Below are positions 22,273-44,500 of a stretch of 64,000 bases of DNA, one piece after another. The stretch lies in the NCBI RefSeq assembly GCF_008831285.2, contig NC_045143.1, positions 1,337,503-1,401,502 on the forward strand, in the 5' to 3' direction. Source of the DNA: Nymphaea colorata (taxonomy: Eukaryota; Streptophyta; Magnoliopsida; Nymphaeales; Nymphaeaceae). The position numbers and the translations under genes are program-made. The notes under the pieces were generated by a model that worked only from the letters and a program-made list of their open reading frames with translations, was not told the DNA's origin and made no database searches. Each line of letters opens with the position of its first letter. The first letter of the stretch is position 1.

Positions 22273-24954
22273 ATGGGTCCTCCTGTGGTGACACCTGAAG
22301 AAGTGTTGGAGACACTAATGAATGATGGGACGATTGATGCAATCAGATCGAAGATAATTAATCAGCTTAAAGCTAATGTAAGTCTGCCTAATTCCTGCTT
22401 ATGTTAATGTGATTTCTGGAAAGCGGTAGAGAAATTTTCAACACGTTCTTTCCTCATTGACAATCCTATGTACTTCATCGTCAATGAACTTTCTTTCTCC
22501 ACATTAAGCAATTGTTCATCAAAACATTGAAGAGATGTTGGGAAGGCGGCATCTTAACAACTTCTCTTCATTTTGTCTTTCTAAGTGAAATTGCTTAATT
22601 TCATATCGAAACGTGTTGTCGAGCTTCTAATTACGCCTGCAAGTATATCTTTTACTGTCAGCTTTTCTCGATCTGTTATTTCTATGTAAACTATTGTAAG
22701 TCTGGAAGGCATTCTAGTCCGTGATGCTCTCAAATTTTCAGTACGATTATATTTTCATCTTCATTTGATCCTGCTTACAAAATGTTTGATGACACATTAA
22801 ATACTAATTCATGGAATCATGGTGCTTGAGGCGTGGTTTATGCAGAGAGACATATCATGTTGGTTTGAACGACTACCATAACTATACATCGTTGAGATCC
22901 TTCTGTTGTGATTCTTGATACGCATAACCATACCTATTCTGTGTGCCTTTGCCTTTCCATGTACTACATTATTTCAATTTCCTTTTGGAAAGTTCATAAA
23001 ACCATTGAAATATGTTAACCTAGGATCGTCTTGGGGATATGTATACCACTTTTAGTAAAAAGCAGCTCTCCAAAACCTGGAGCATACCAGGTCCATGCTA
23101 TATAAAAATTACGTTCAGGATGCCTAATGCAGTTTATGTTTCTTACACCAAACGTTCTGAGTGCAGGCAAGTGTAGGCATGCATTGGTAATTTGGTGTGC
23201 AGATACAACTTTTGACTTTTTGAAAGAATATATGATGACACCCAAGTTCATGGTTATTTGTTAAGATGGCTGACCTGGTTTCTTATGCCTGTTTTTTTTT
23301 GTTATGTTATAATTGTCTGTTAAATAGTTAATTATCTTTGTTGTGGAAACCTTTTTCATCTTGGTTTTAGATATTGTGGCGCCTTTAGCTTAAGACTTAA
23401 GAGCATATTGGGTGTCAATTTTAACAGTGGAACACTCTTTAGTCCCATCCTTAAACTTCCTTTCACTTACCAGGACATGTTTTCATTTGATAGGTACGGT
23501 ATGCATCCAAGCCGGACCATACAATTGTTATTTTCCCATGACTTGCAGTTCCAGTGTTTTTTTATGGTTGAAAGGTCAACGCTGATTTTCTTGTCTGACA
23601 GAGATGTATATATAGGAAGGAATGCCTAGAATAGGGATTGTGTGGGGTTAGGCTAGTCTGGACATCAATTGTTATTTCCTGAACTTATAGGCTTGTGGTA
23701 ATGAATGTTTGAATATGTTTCTGGTTTTGTATGATCATTTTTTATAATTTTGGTACTTGTACTTCCACGGTGGGTCTGCCAGATTCAGTATTTCATAATC
23801 TATTCCCCGTTTCTAGTGTAATATCATAGAGATGGGTCTGCTGTGAAATTTGAAGGGTTTCTCATTATCTCAAATTCATCATCGCTTTGCTTTTCTGATA
23901 TTAACTTCAAAGCAATCTGTTCTTTGAGTTGCCTTGCTCATACTTAACAAGCCTTTATAAAATTTGGTCCTGTTCTAAAAGAAATGCTGCCTTGTGTAAG
24001 GCCTTTAGGAGCTTTAAAAATCGCAAAACTGAACAAGAGAAAGGTAGAACAGCTTGATGTTAACTTGGTTCATGGCTGAAATCTGTTAATTTTCTACTTT
24101 AGTGGTTTCGTGGTGCAGAAGTCTATTGTTTTCTCTTGATTTTTTTTTTTTTTTTTTTTTTTTGTTGTCTGTATGTGTTGGCTGTGAGTGCGTGCACAAT
24201 TATTTGCTTGTACTGCTCAGACGTATTGGATGGATATGCCTTCCTATGAACGTGTCTTTCAAACATGCTCATCTGGCTCGCACATTGTGTCTGCAGGAAG
24301 AGCTGAAAAATACAACCATCTCCATGGTTGAGCAAAGCAAAGTTCTGAATACCCCTGGAGCAGAGAAACAGACAAAGAGGGAGCTTTTTGATGCTATCAG
24401 GCGTGAACTTGAGTAAGTTATTCTTAGACAATGTCTTCTGCTGTAACACTTTCTCCTGTAATAGAAATTCTAGTAGTATGTACACCAGAGAGTAATTATT
24501 TTCTTCCAGAATGCCCTTATCTAAGGTTCTGTCTTATTTCAGGGCACCTGTGCTTGAGAAAGCCTCCAAAGCAGTTTGGGAGTTGATTCTAGATAACAGC
24601 GGCTTAGGGAAAGAGATTACAGCAACTGTAGAAAAGGTCTATTACAGATTGAGTGGTCAGGAGCCACCTCCACCACCACCTCCACTGCCACCACCACCTC
24701 CACTGCCACCATTACCACAGCAACCACCGCCACCTCCACTGCCACCACTACCACAGCAACCACCGCCACCTCCACCGCAGCCACCTGCAAATGGCACCCA
24801 TGTGGAAAGAAACAACTCCTTGACACCGTTAAAGAAAAGAAATTTTGCACAAATGAGCGCACAGGGGGTGGGAGAGGGCATAAATGGCAGCAGCTCGGCT
24901 CCTCCTACATCTGAGGTCTCGAGTGGAAGCCATTCTTCAATTTCGAGACCCTAA
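22273..24954 (+). CDS. SHG1/BOD1-like protein with polyproline tail
   Basis: Three exons, 22273-22377, 24297-24412 and 24543-24954, join to 210 residues with intact GT-AG junctions. The protein begins MGPPVVTPEEVLETLMNDG and contains INQLKAN, EQSKVLNTPGAEKQTKRELF and WELILDNSGLGKEI. This matches the plant family with the COMPASS-Shg1 domain (BOD1/SHG1 type), about residues 8-110. Shg1 is a subunit of the Set1 histone H3K4 methyltransferase complex in yeast, and animal BOD1 proteins share the domain. The plant role is less clear and nuclear location is inferred. A Pro-rich run (from about residue 115 to 160, built of repeated PPPPPLPPLPQQ units) precedes a Ser-rich end. It is the only non-RLK gene here that looks intact; decayed copies occur at 28901-29300 and 49838-51940. 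Confidence 0.85.
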
Positions 24955-26188
24955 ACCTTTAGCATTTTCTGTCAGTGTAGTTGTGCATGGCTAGTTGAAG
25001 ATGGATATGACATATAACTAAGTTACTAACTGTTAACGATTTGTTGGTGCTTAACTCTAGTTGCGGAATTTAATCTGTGCTGAATCTTGCTTCATTTCTA
25101 GTATCCATGGATACTGTTAATTCTAGCATATAACAGCAACAAGACCGAATATCAGGATTCTAGGCTCTAATGCCAACCGTTTTTCAAGAATCAGAACTTT
25201 CTAGTAGCCAAATGTAAGGAGGGACTCCTTTTTCTGCCGGCGATGAATTTTACCAAATGAAAAGAATGACTCTTCCACTTTAACCTGTAAAAATTTCTTT
25301 GTCTTGTGGCAAGGTGGCAAGAACATATAAGCAGTGAGCGTATTTGGGAAAACGGAATTGCCTCCCAAGGGCTGCCAATTGTGAGAAAAGCATCTCATAG
25401 CAATCTTCACTTATCATGCATTCTTGTAAACTTAAAATGTTCAAGAAAAAACAAGTTGCACCTAGAGATGCTCGACTTTTTTTGTTATTTTTTATTTTTA
25501 ATCTGTACTTCCGCTATAAAATACATGAACAAATTTCTTCTATTCATGAAATGCCTCCTAAAATAAGGAACCCGTTTAGCTTGAACAACGAAAACCTCGA
25601 AACTGTATATAATTTTAAAAAATAAATTATTTCTGTTAAATAATATTGAAATGTCAATTTTATGGAAAGCATCAAGAGTTTTTTTTTATTATAAATGGAC
25701 AAAGAAATAAACACCTTCCTTTATGTAATATTTGAATGCATAACAGTTTTAGTAATTCTGATCATAAAAAATTAGTTGTGCGCATTCTGTTTTATGTATA
25801 TTAAGTGTAAAATGAAAATTTTCATATAATGTAGCAGAAAAAAATAGTTATTCTGAAAGAAAAGAACTCTTTGCAAAAGCAATAGAAGGCAGGATAAAAT
25901 ATTATCTAGAATTTCAATTATATGCCGCATGTCCTAAGTTTGAGCCTTACTATTCTTTTCTTTGATGGACAATAATCTTTTTTTAATTAAACTGAAGCAG
26001 TCGTTTTCCCGCAAACAGATAGACCATTTTTTTTTCCAGGTTAATCACGACTTTAAAATGGTCAAGTCATGAACCTCAAGTGAATGCCAATTACAAGTTT
26101 TGCTAATTCATTTTAGTGGATTCTACGGGTATTGGATCAAATGCTCCTCGAGAAGGACCAGAAACCTGCGGAAAAAGGGAAAGTTATT
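24955..26188. other. 3' UTR of SHG1-like gene and AT-rich spacer
   Basis: About 25010-25140 is the 3' UTR copied at 28930-29030 and 51800-51930. About 25500-26050 is an AT-rich module that recurs, diverged, at about 49140-49640 and 58680-59310; shared phrases include GAAATGCCTCCTAAA-like and TTCCAGGTTAATCACGA-like stretches. No gene seen. Confidence 0.65.
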
Positions 26189-26410
26189 CTCTTTTAAAGG
26201 TATGAGATCCTTGTGTGTGCGTGTGTGTGTGTGTTTGTTTTTTAATTATCATTTGTAATCCAATGTGTAACTCTAATATGCGTCTTGCTTGTACCATTTC
26301 AATTTCAGCTCATTATTTCTTGGACATCACTTTCGTTTCGTTAGGTGAATGTGGGGCCTGAGATATTAGAATCTTATTGATTGTGTCACTCTTTCTGTTC
26401 ATCTTCTTTG

Positions 26411-26417
26411 TATAAAT
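26411..26417 (+). promoter_or_regulatory. TATA box for RLK-C first exon
   Basis: TATAAAT lies 123 bp before the ATG at 26540, a normal plant distance given a short leader. The same box exists in the duplicate at 38699-38705. Confidence 0.55.
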
Positions 26418-26539
26418 CTGGAAATACCACACCCACTTGAACTCCTCCCGCACTCTCTCCTCTGTGAAGTCGGCAGCAAATGTGGAACCGCTCGAACTCG
26501 TCGACAGCGCAATGGTGGAGGTATTTTCTTCAACTGGTG

Positions 26540-36602
<10,063 letters not shown>

Positions 36603-37122
36603 TCTTCCACCAAAAAATGTCCCGCATTGTAAGAGGATTCAGCAGGCAAACAGGTCTCCTTGTTGTTTATATGATGGAACTCGTTTTTGTGTAATAAACG
36701 ATTATTTCTTGCTTCTGTTTCCACGAACATGCTCAAAAGTGACTGAGCAATGAACATTTTGGTTGCATGAGGCATGCAATAATAGTACACAGTACTCTTT
36801 CTTCTCTTCTTTTATGTCCTCCTCTGTCATGTGAAAAATCCTTTCTTAATTGGATAGAATTAGGCCTTTATTTAGATGAGAGAGAGAGAGAGAGACATAG
36901 GAAAACCGTAAATGGTGTGTACCTCTAATCTTCACTCAACCTCGTGCCTTCCACTTTCACTACAAAACACCATTTAACTGTGACCAAGGGTCAGAATGAG
37001 AAGAAAGGAAAACGTGTTTTGGGTGACCGTCAAGATTGGGTTTGTGAAAAACCCAGTTTCGACAAGCATTGATAGGTCATGTGTTGCCCAAACACAAAAA
37101 TCCAAGTTTCAAAAACCAACGA
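36603..37122. other. 3' UTR and spacer after RLK-C
   Basis: The first 180 bp match the 3' UTR of RLK-D, including AATAAACG. A short GA tract lies at 36881-36896. About 37010-37120 has GGGTTT and AAACCC motifs like those at 38150-38250. No gene seen. Confidence 0.65.
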
Positions 37123-37605
37123 CTATGCCTGGGAGTGGCTCAACTGCAGCTCTGACGACACGCCCCGAGTTACTGCCCTGTAAGTTTTCTTGATATCTCC
37201 TCGTGAAGATTTAAGAGGGCAATACTTGATAAGAAGACCATTACATTTTTTTAAATGTTCACATGTTCCGAATAATCATGCTTATTCTGAAGGCTTTTTG
37301 CAATGCATCACCGGATGCAACGCTGAAATGCTTCTCAAGGGCCATGAGGTCATTCGCCCAAACCGAACACGCTTCGGCCCCAGGAATGGCATGTGCACGC
37401 TGCTGCAAAATCCCTTAAATCAACTTGGATCTCGGATTTGAATTCACTTTTTTGAGAAAACTATACGCCGAAGCTGCATTAGATTACTGTTTGAATCTTC
37501 TATCTTGACCCCACAGAATGATTCTGACTTTGGGTCGATTTTAAATAGTTGACATCACTCGTCGGAAGCTCAAAATCAATCAGACTGTTTCTGTCTTTTA
37601 TTCTT
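37123..37605 (+). pseudogene. RLK relic: end of exon 4 and intron 4, E-type
   Basis: 37123-37179 reads [18 protein letters not shown] with an intact donor. The next 420 bp follow intron 4 of RLK-E (54743-55170) block by block, for example CACATGTTCCGAATAATCAT. No other exon of the copy remains on either side. The copy must derive from an RLK-E-like gene although E itself lies 15 kb away. Confidence 0.85.
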
Positions 37606-38274
37606 CGCTTCGACTTCAACTACCATTCCTTAAAATGGTGCGAGATGGAAGAATAGAAGGATGAATATGGCCTAATATCGAGAAAAAAGATCGAAGAATA
37701 TGAAAATTGGCAAGAAGATGGTAATTATATTACATAAAAGTAATAAAAACTGAATATAGTGCAAGGGACTCATTCGTTAAGCGCTGGAAGCTTGAATAAT
37801 CGGAAACCAAGGAGCATGTCAAGCTAAGTGGGTGCTACTTCCGCATTGTAAACAGTCATTTCCATTGTTTTAAGTTAATTCTCATCTTGCCGAATGTATA
37901 ATTCTTAACTCAGAACTAAATCAGGGCAAACTTCTTCAAACTCATTCAGTGTCAGACTGATGAGCACCTCTACATTTGACTTGGTGGCCACACTTTCATC
38001 AAATTTTCTTTGTTGGGTTTCATGAAAAGCAAGTTTTCTAATGAATTTTCAGAGCTTGGTTTATTTGTTCGGATGACACACCCAAACCTTGTGTTTTGAA
38101 CATGAATAATATGAGGAGGTCAGGTTTTTCACTTTCTTTTACAACACTAGGTTTTATTAAAATTGGGTTTTCTTCAAACCCGATTTTGGTGGCACCCAAA
38201 CATTCCAAAAACCCGATTTTGGAGGCAAAACCAGATTTTGCCTTCAAAACCTTGATTTGGAGTGTTATTCAGAC
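37606..38274. other. Spacer with GGGTTT/AAACCC-rich repeats
   Basis: No gene. Near 38075-38275, repeated blocks such as AAACCCGATTTTGG and inverted GTTTGGGTG suggest a small decayed transposon, but I could not fix its ends. Confidence 0.45.
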
Positions 38275-39375
38275 ACTCTTTTAAAGGTATGAGATCCTTG
38301 TGTGTTTGTTTTTTAATTATCATTTGTAATTTTACTTGAATCCAATGTGTAACTCTAATATGAGGAGGATCCAAGTAAAGATCAAACCTCTAAAAAAGAT
38401 CTAGATCTATGCAACTAGACCTAGATATATTTGGATTTTGCACAATTGAATTTAGATTCACAGACCCACTTCTTCTCTATTTAAAAAAAAAAAAAAACTT
38501 AGGTCCCATTTGTAAGGGAGTTCTAGTATCCAGACTTGGTCAATTTCAGTATTTCCTTTACTTTAATGCGTCTTGCTTGTACCAATTCAATTTCAGCTCA
38601 TTATTTCTTGGACATCACTTTCGTTTCGTTAGGTGAATGTGGGGCCTGAGATATTAGAATCTTATTGACTGTGTCAGTCTTTCTGTTCCTTTTCTTTGTA
38701 TAAATCTGGAAATACCACACCCCCTTGAACTCCTCCCGCACTCTCTCCTCTGTGAAGTCGGCAGCAAATGTGGAACCGCTCGAACTCGTCGACAGCCCAA
38801 TGGTGGAGGTATTTTCTTCAACTGGTGATGGCGAACTCCATCAGAGCTCTTCTGCCACTGATTTTGACTATTTCTGCCGTCTCTGCATCGGACCAGCGTA
38901 AGCATCTTCTCCCACATTTCTTGCTTCAACTTCTTGCTGAAACGCCGTTTTTTTTTTTTCCATAGCTTAATTGGTAACGTAAGTAGGCACTTATGAATCC
39001 TCTATGGCTCTACTTAAAAATCTCCTTGAATAATGGGATTTCCTCCTGCTCACTGGAAAAAAAAAAAAAATTGTACTGGTATATGTAAACATAGTTGATT
39101 AAAATGAAGAAGTATTATTTGCCTATTCGAGAACGAAGGAAAAATTGATAAACCAAAATTATAAAGTAATTGAGTAGATGTAGACGACACATATATAACT
39201 TCCCTTCTCTCTCGTCACTTCATCTTCAACATACATACAATTTGGTGGCTCTTGGCTTTCATGATGGCCGGAGAACCCAGATCAGAGCGAGAGCCCTCGA
39301 AAATGCTTTTGTCATAAAATGTAAGGGGAGTATAGATCAGAGACCAAGAAGGAAATCAATGAGCACAGCTGTTCG

Positions 39376-39406
<31 letters not shown>

Positions 39407-40779
39407 AAAGAAGAAGCGAGGTCATTGCAACTACCCAATCACGTGGCATGAGGCCCATTGCAACTGTTGCAATTGGACAATTGGATGATCAATGTACATT
39501 TATTTTGTTGTATTTTATGTTTGAAGTGCCGTTAGTTGCAAGAGGAAGATAGAGGTAGGGTTGAACATGGTCCTAATTGAGTTCGAGCCAAACATGGTTC
39601 TAGTTGAGTTGGAGCTAGGCCAGGTAGAGCCAAACATGGTTCTAGTTGAGTTGCAGGTAGAGCCAAACATGGTTCTAGTTGAGTTGGAGCTAGGCCACGT
39701 AGAGCCAAATACTAAAATATCTAATCGACTTCAACTTGTCATGCTTGAGCTCAACTTTAATTATGCATTTTTAGAGTTCCACTCGACTCGTAGGCACATT
39801 TGTTTGATTTTCAAACAAGCAAACGAAAAGTTGCCGCCAACTTCAAAATGGAGGCACATAAATTATAGAGGATAGATTGAAAAGAAAAAGAGAGAAGAGA
39901 AACTGTGAGGAAGAAGAAAGAGTAATTACTAATTAATGTATGGGAGAGAAACATTAATGTCATCGGTAATAAAGGAAGTGAGAGAAGTAATAATGTCAAC
40001 CATCCTCCTGCCTTCAATGTGTGCGAGAGTGGGAGAGAGAAATAATGTTAGCCCCATCGTGATTCATGACTTGCAGTCCATTAACTCCCTCGGCACATCC
40101 TTAGTCAAAACCAGGAACAATTCAACCTCCCTTCGGCCAAATTGCCCCGACCTCCTCCCTGCAATGGGACCGAGCATCAATCTCCTGGTCTACATTAAGA
40201 TGAGGATATCGTTTCTGCCAGAAGCAATTCACAAAACACCTGATCTACTTTACCACCTGACTGCAGTGAAACAAGATGTGCAGATTCACTTCTAAAGCAT
40301 CTACAAACCTTTGCTTTTTTTACTGACCAAGGTAGGCAACCTCTCGTTGGCTGCCACATGGACGGACCCTCATGCCTTCATTGTCACAGTGACTTGAAGG
40401 GGTATTCGAATAGTGGAAGCAGTCATGGTACAAGAAAGAGGTAGATATAGAGATGTGAACCAAATTTGGATCACAATTGAGTCATCTTTTTTGGGGCACT
40501 AGTTTTTTGCAGAAAGGAGAAGAGTTGAATGTTTTTTTTAGCGACAGGAGATGGCAGAGACGGTTGAAGGGGATAACTGAAGGACGAGGGAAGTGGCCTA
40601 TTATATGAATTGAGCTGGAATGATGGAGATCTTTTTATCACCATTCAGTATGACGCTTTTCCCCTAGAGATTGGAACAATGCTACATGGTATTAGATTTA
40701 GATGACAGATATGAATATGGTATTAGATGAACGGGCAGGAGGTTTAATGTATGCTTAAAGGAGTCGGTAACAGTCCTTT
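38275..40779 (+). repeat. Segmental duplication, copy 2
   Basis: Second copy of 26189-28500, same orientation, about 12.1 kb downstream. It contains an extra segment at about 38361-38567 with a 15-bp A run, a (TA)n tract near 39377-39401, and shortened 42-bp repeats at 39563-39710. It ends before the near first exon of RLK-D. Confidence 0.93.
38828..38897 (+). CDS. Extra RLK first exon (orphan or alternative first exon of RLK-D)
   Basis: Encodes the same signal peptide as RLK-C exon 1 (MANSIRALL...SDQ) and has the same GTAAGC donor and phase 1. A TATA box lies at 38699-38705. The donor is compatible with the RLK-D exon 2 acceptor at 42100, so it could serve as an upstream alternative first exon 3.2 kb away. 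RLK-D also has its own exon 1 at 41574. Whether this copy is used cannot be told from sequence. Confidence 0.6.
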
Positions 40780-41573
40780 GGTTTGGAATTTGTGTGTTGT
40801 AAAGTGTGATAATAGAGTTTCATCGTCTCGGGGTGGCAAAGCCTCTCACCTTAGTGTGGCTTTCTTGCATTAGAGACATTAGAAACTTTAAAGAGAAAAA
40901 GGAAAATGGGAAACAGCCTATTGGATTGGAATGTCAATAAATCCTATTAAGATCTGGCATCTGACAAACGGCATAAAACAAATTGTATACGAAAAAAAAA
41001 AACTGATATGCGATCGAGAATTTGGATCGGATTCGGATATAATAAATGACATCTGATCAGATTTAAATTTGGATTGCTATTGTTATGCCTTCCCTATTCC
41101 ATTTATTGACGTCATTTTAGACTTAATCTTATTAAATATTTTAGATAGCGCAGATCATATATATATATATATATATATATATTTATTTATTTATTTATTT
41201 ATATGTAGAGAGTGGGAGTAAGAGAGGGGAGAACTTATCCACTTAACCAGCACAGCGACACTTCGCCCATGACTTGAACTCTGTAAGCATCAACTCCGTT
41301 CAGAACGGAAATCATAAACTCAATTAGGAACGTGGAAAAGTCGTCGTTTGCAGGAATGGCGTGTTGCTTTCTGGGATCTTGCATTACATTGCAGTTTACC
41401 TAATTTATGAAGTCAACGCCTTCTTTCTTTCTTCTTTCTCTCCCTCTTCGTTAAAATCACTCGGAGAGTCAGAGATTTGGAGTCACGGAATCCACCCTCT
41501 GCTTTCTGCAATTGGCAGCAAAAGTAAAGGAACCACTGAAAACCCCAAACAAGTCCGCCTTCTTCAACTGACC
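40780..41573. other. Spacer and presumed promoter of RLK-D
   Basis: Contains an (AT)n-(TTTA)n tract at about 41157-41204. One W-box (TTGACT, minus strand, 41411-41416) lies 158 bp before the ATG. No other gene. Confidence 0.5.
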
Positions 41574-44500
41574 ATGGCCAACTGCAGGCGATTGCTTCTG
41601 CCTCAGTTATTAATCCTTTCCGTCGTCTCCGCCTTTGCCCAGCGTAAGCATCTTCTCCTGCATCCCTCACGTCGTCCTCCTACAAAAGCCACTTTCTTCG
41701 ATCTTTTTCTGTCTCAGTAAACGTAGAGTTTCTTCCGTTGCTTTTCATTATCGCCATTAAAATCATTGACGTGTTTCCGTAAGATCAAGATAAGAGGCTG
41801 AGGTCTGTGAAAATTTCAAACTTTGTAGCAGGAACCACTATCTGGTAGACGGACTCTATGCCTAGAAGGCGCATTCTCTGTGTCGAACTCTTGACAATTC
41901 ACAGGATCTCGAAGAAAAAATTCTCTACCAATACAATAATTGAGTTTGAATCGCACAACAGCAAGAAGACCTATCTCACTTTCTTGTACCCAGAAACATC
42001 TTCTACATAACGAATAAGTTGTTTGGGGAAGCCACAAAATAGATGCTTAGTTAGAATAATATTCACATGTCCATTCCGTGATTTACTTAAATTTTGCAGT
42101 GCCTTTGAACGTTGACTGCGGAACCACCGGCAAAACTGCTGGATATTTGAGCATGACATGGGTCGGTGACGAACAGTATGTAACGTCGGGCCAATCTGCG
42201 ACGGTGAGGATCGACCACAACCGCATAGCGCCACTCACTACTCTTCGGTACTTCCCTGATCAGAGAAAGAAGAACTGCTACTCCTTCCCTGGCGTGGGCC
42301 AAGGCATCAAGATCCTTGTTCGCACTTGGTTTTACTATGGCAACTACGACGGCTTGTCCTCTCCACCAACATTTGATCTTCTTTTCAATGGGAACCCCTG
42401 GGCGACGGTGTCTCCTTCGGGAGATAATGGTTCTGCAGCCTTCGAGATGGTCCACGTCACCAAAGTTGAAGACGTTAGTGTCTGTTTGGCTCGTACTAAG
42501 CCCAACGCCGTTCCCTTCATCAACTCTCTTGAAATAAAGAAGCTGGAAGATGACATGTATGCTTCCATGGACACCGACCGGCCCCTGTACGTCAACGGCA
42601 GATTTGCCTATGCATCAACAACCGTTGTGAGGTGTGTGTTACCGTTTCTACTACTGTGTTTTTTTTTTTTGTTTATCGGGATATATCTCACCGTTGATTT
42701 GCATATTTTTTTAGAGATATTTACTTCTGGGATATTGTCTATAAGTGTGAGATTGGCCTTCCTTTTTCAATCGAGCAAAAAACCTTAGACTGGAATTCTC
42801 TTTTGGACTTGAGTTTTGCACGAGGAATTATGTGATTTGAAAGGCCATTGCGTTTAAGATGGCACAAAAAATCATGGCCCGCCCTACTACGCCGACTCCA
42901 TTCAGTGAGGAAGGGGGATTTGGTTGCATGTGAATTAATCTAAAGTTTCACAAGATAACTTTGTCTCCCCTTTTTTATTCGAAATGGTTCCACCCAATTA
43001 TTTCTAACCTTGTGAATCTATATATTCTTGCATGGTTTCTCTTTTCCGGTCTCAGGCCAATATTTTTTTGCAGGTACCCAGATGATCCCTATGATCGACT
43101 CTGGTTTCCTTTTACCAACTATTCAACAACCGGGTTAAGTCCGGTGAGGAGGAGTTCTGACCCGATCTCCAACCTAGCAGACAGACCACCGGCCGCTGTT
43201 CTGCGGCAGGCAATTACGCCATCATCCAGTCTAGCATCTAACATGACCGTCCCCAGCTTCATAGGGTCGCCGTCTCCGGCGCCTCATTACGTTACTTTTT
43301 ATTTCGTGGAGATGTTGGCCAACGCCAGCAGGTCGTTCGACATCTACTTGGACGATCAGAAATTTTATGCCAAGACAATCGTTCCAGACGGGACTGTGTT
43401 GGAACTTCAAAACCCCAACATCTCACTCTCGACTAGCTCAGTGTTCTCGCTGGTGAGAGCCAAAGGCTCCACTCTGCCCCCTTCAATAAGCGCGGCAGAG
43501 TTCTATATGATCGGTCCTGTTTGGGGCGTCGCTGCAACCGACAGTTCAGACGGTATGTCCTCTCTCTCTCGCTATCTCCCTCTTCCCCTCTTTTATGTCT
43601 TCTTATTCTTTGGATGTTGGTGTTGGTTCACAGTGAAGGCATTGAGTGAGTTTCAGAAGAGTTATGTGCAACTCCAGCCATGGAGCGGAGATCCTTGCCT
43701 TCCCATCGGCTATGCCTGGGAGTGGCTCAACTGCAGCTCTGATTCCATTCCTCGAGTTACTGCACTGTAAGTTTATAGATTTCTTCTCATGGATATTTTA
43801 AGAACATTTGTCAAGAAATTATGTTTCCTAATGTTATTTTTAGATTCAACAATCGGACATTCGACATGCTTCTAAACGATGATTGTTCGTATCAAATTAT
43901 TTCGGCATAACTTAAGACTTGACTTGGGGCGTGGTCAAGCTTTAACCATTGTTTCGGGACATAGACTTGGGCCTACCGGTTCTCGATTTCAAGATATCTC
44001 TTCTCTTAATTTGGCAATAGTAACTTATTGTTGTTGTCTCATAGATCTGCCTTAAAAAAAGGAATATATTAATGAAACACTTGTTACGGAGTCCCATGAA
44101 TTTACAGAATTTGTCTGGTTTAACCTTCTGTTACTATTGTCCCTAACATGTGTTCTAGCAATGTTTTTCGAAAGCACGATCTTCTTTTTAACAGATGCTC
44201 CCTTACCTCTTTTTTTCTTTTAATCTTCTGAGTAAGTGGACAGCATTTCTTCCATGTTCTTTTGCACTACCATTCATGTACAGGATTTTAAGGTGCAGGT
44301 CATTAATTTGTTATCAGAGCTGAACCATTTTAAGAAATGATATTTGAATCAATTGGCCCATGTTGGCTTTCTTAAATACTGTTTCTAAGTTAACAGTTTA
44401 AAAACTAGTGAAAGTTTTATAAACTAAAATCTACTCAAGTTTTGAATAACAAAAAATAAGGTTACATTTTGATTTTTGCCTGTGAATGGAAAGCCAAGCG

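Noticed and set aside
42961-43770. A 269-codon continuous frame that looks like a single-exon gene
   Set aside because: It is exon 3 and exon 4 of RLK-D joined through the stop-free intron 3, plus upstream intron sequence. The splice sites match all paralogues.
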